Positions 63,903 through 64,000 of a stretch of 64,000 bases of DNA are shown here, in pieces. Every line of letters starts with the position of its first letter. The stretch's first letter is position 1. The notes beneath the pieces were generated by a model. That model searched no databases and had not been told where the DNA came from. It worked only from the letters and a program-made list of their open reading frames with translations. The stretch is taken from the NCBI GenBank assembly GCA_903909215.1, contig CAIVUX010000032.1:30691-94690 (forward strand), written 5' to 3'. The translations under genes were made by a program, and so were the position numbers. The stretch comes from an uncultured Ferrovum sp. GTDB taxonomy: Bacteria > Pseudomonadota > Gammaproteobacteria > Burkholderiales > Ferrovaceae.

Positions 63903-64000
<98 letters not shown>

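Overview
This window is a dense, housekeeping stretch of a proteobacterial chromosome, most likely from the Betaproteobacteria. The evidence is gene order: rpsB-tsf-pyrH-frr-uppS-cdsA beside map-glnD; smc-zipA-ligA; yciB-bolA-parvulin; scpA-scpB-rluB; dciA-secA beside lpxC; and a Nudix-ThiE fusion. No order or genus can be fixed from the sequence alone. Genes are tightly packed. Many same-strand neighbours share the ATGA stop/start overlap, and three convergent pairs overlap at their 3' ends. There are no tRNA or rRNA genes, CRISPR arrays, insertion sequences or prophage genes.

Layout, left to right. 1-4297 (minus strand): the translation/lipid cluster rpsB, tsf, pyrH, frr, uppS and the start of cdsA, with a structured rpsB leader. 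4533-7879 (plus): map and glnD. 7943-15954 (minus): smc, zipA, ligA, galU, def. 16023-21419 (plus): queF, dapC, dapD, an NRDE/TANGO2 protein, dapE, prmB. 21383-26032 (minus): rnm, trpS, scpA, scpB, rluB. 26148-30597 (plus): yciB, bolA, a periplasmic parvulin, glnE. 30594-34971 (minus): a ygfX-like gene and purL. 35053-36905 (plus): ygfZ and a lipid A acyltransferase. 36897-43713 (minus): secA, a TorF-type porin, argJ, a DUF815 ATPase, Nudix-ThiE. 43767-44240 (plus): dciA. 44266-62182 (minus): a nearly complete division and cell wall (dcw) cluster, mraZ-rsmH-ftsL-ftsI-murE-murF-mraY-murD-ftsW-murG-murC-murB-ftsQ-ftsA-ftsZ-lpxC, without ddl. 62389-62739: RNase P RNA. Then pyrC and the 3' end of glmS.

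The genes form a peptidoglycan supply line. dapC/dapD/dapE make diaminopimelate precursors, murE adds diaminopimelate, uppS makes the lipid carrier, and mraY/murG/ftsW/ftsI finish and polymerise lipid II at the FtsZ/FtsA/ZipA ring. lpxC and the LpxL-type enzyme serve lipid A, and secA serves export. The head of the dcw operon carries a near-consensus promoter and four MraZ-box-like units at an exact 10-bp period.

The unusual signal is a dispersed 13-bp palindrome, GGGGTC(A/T)GACCCC. I count 23 exact copies and two 12-of-13 copies in 64 kb, nearly all inside genes, many of them essential. It is read as the peptides GSDP, GQTP, GLTP or GVRP depending on frame. Copies often come in pairs or triples with an exact 4-bp spacer. 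In some genes they seem to replace residues without changing length; in others they form extra loops. One copy supplies a stop codon (dciA) and another touches one (glmS). No mobilising enzyme for it lies in this window.
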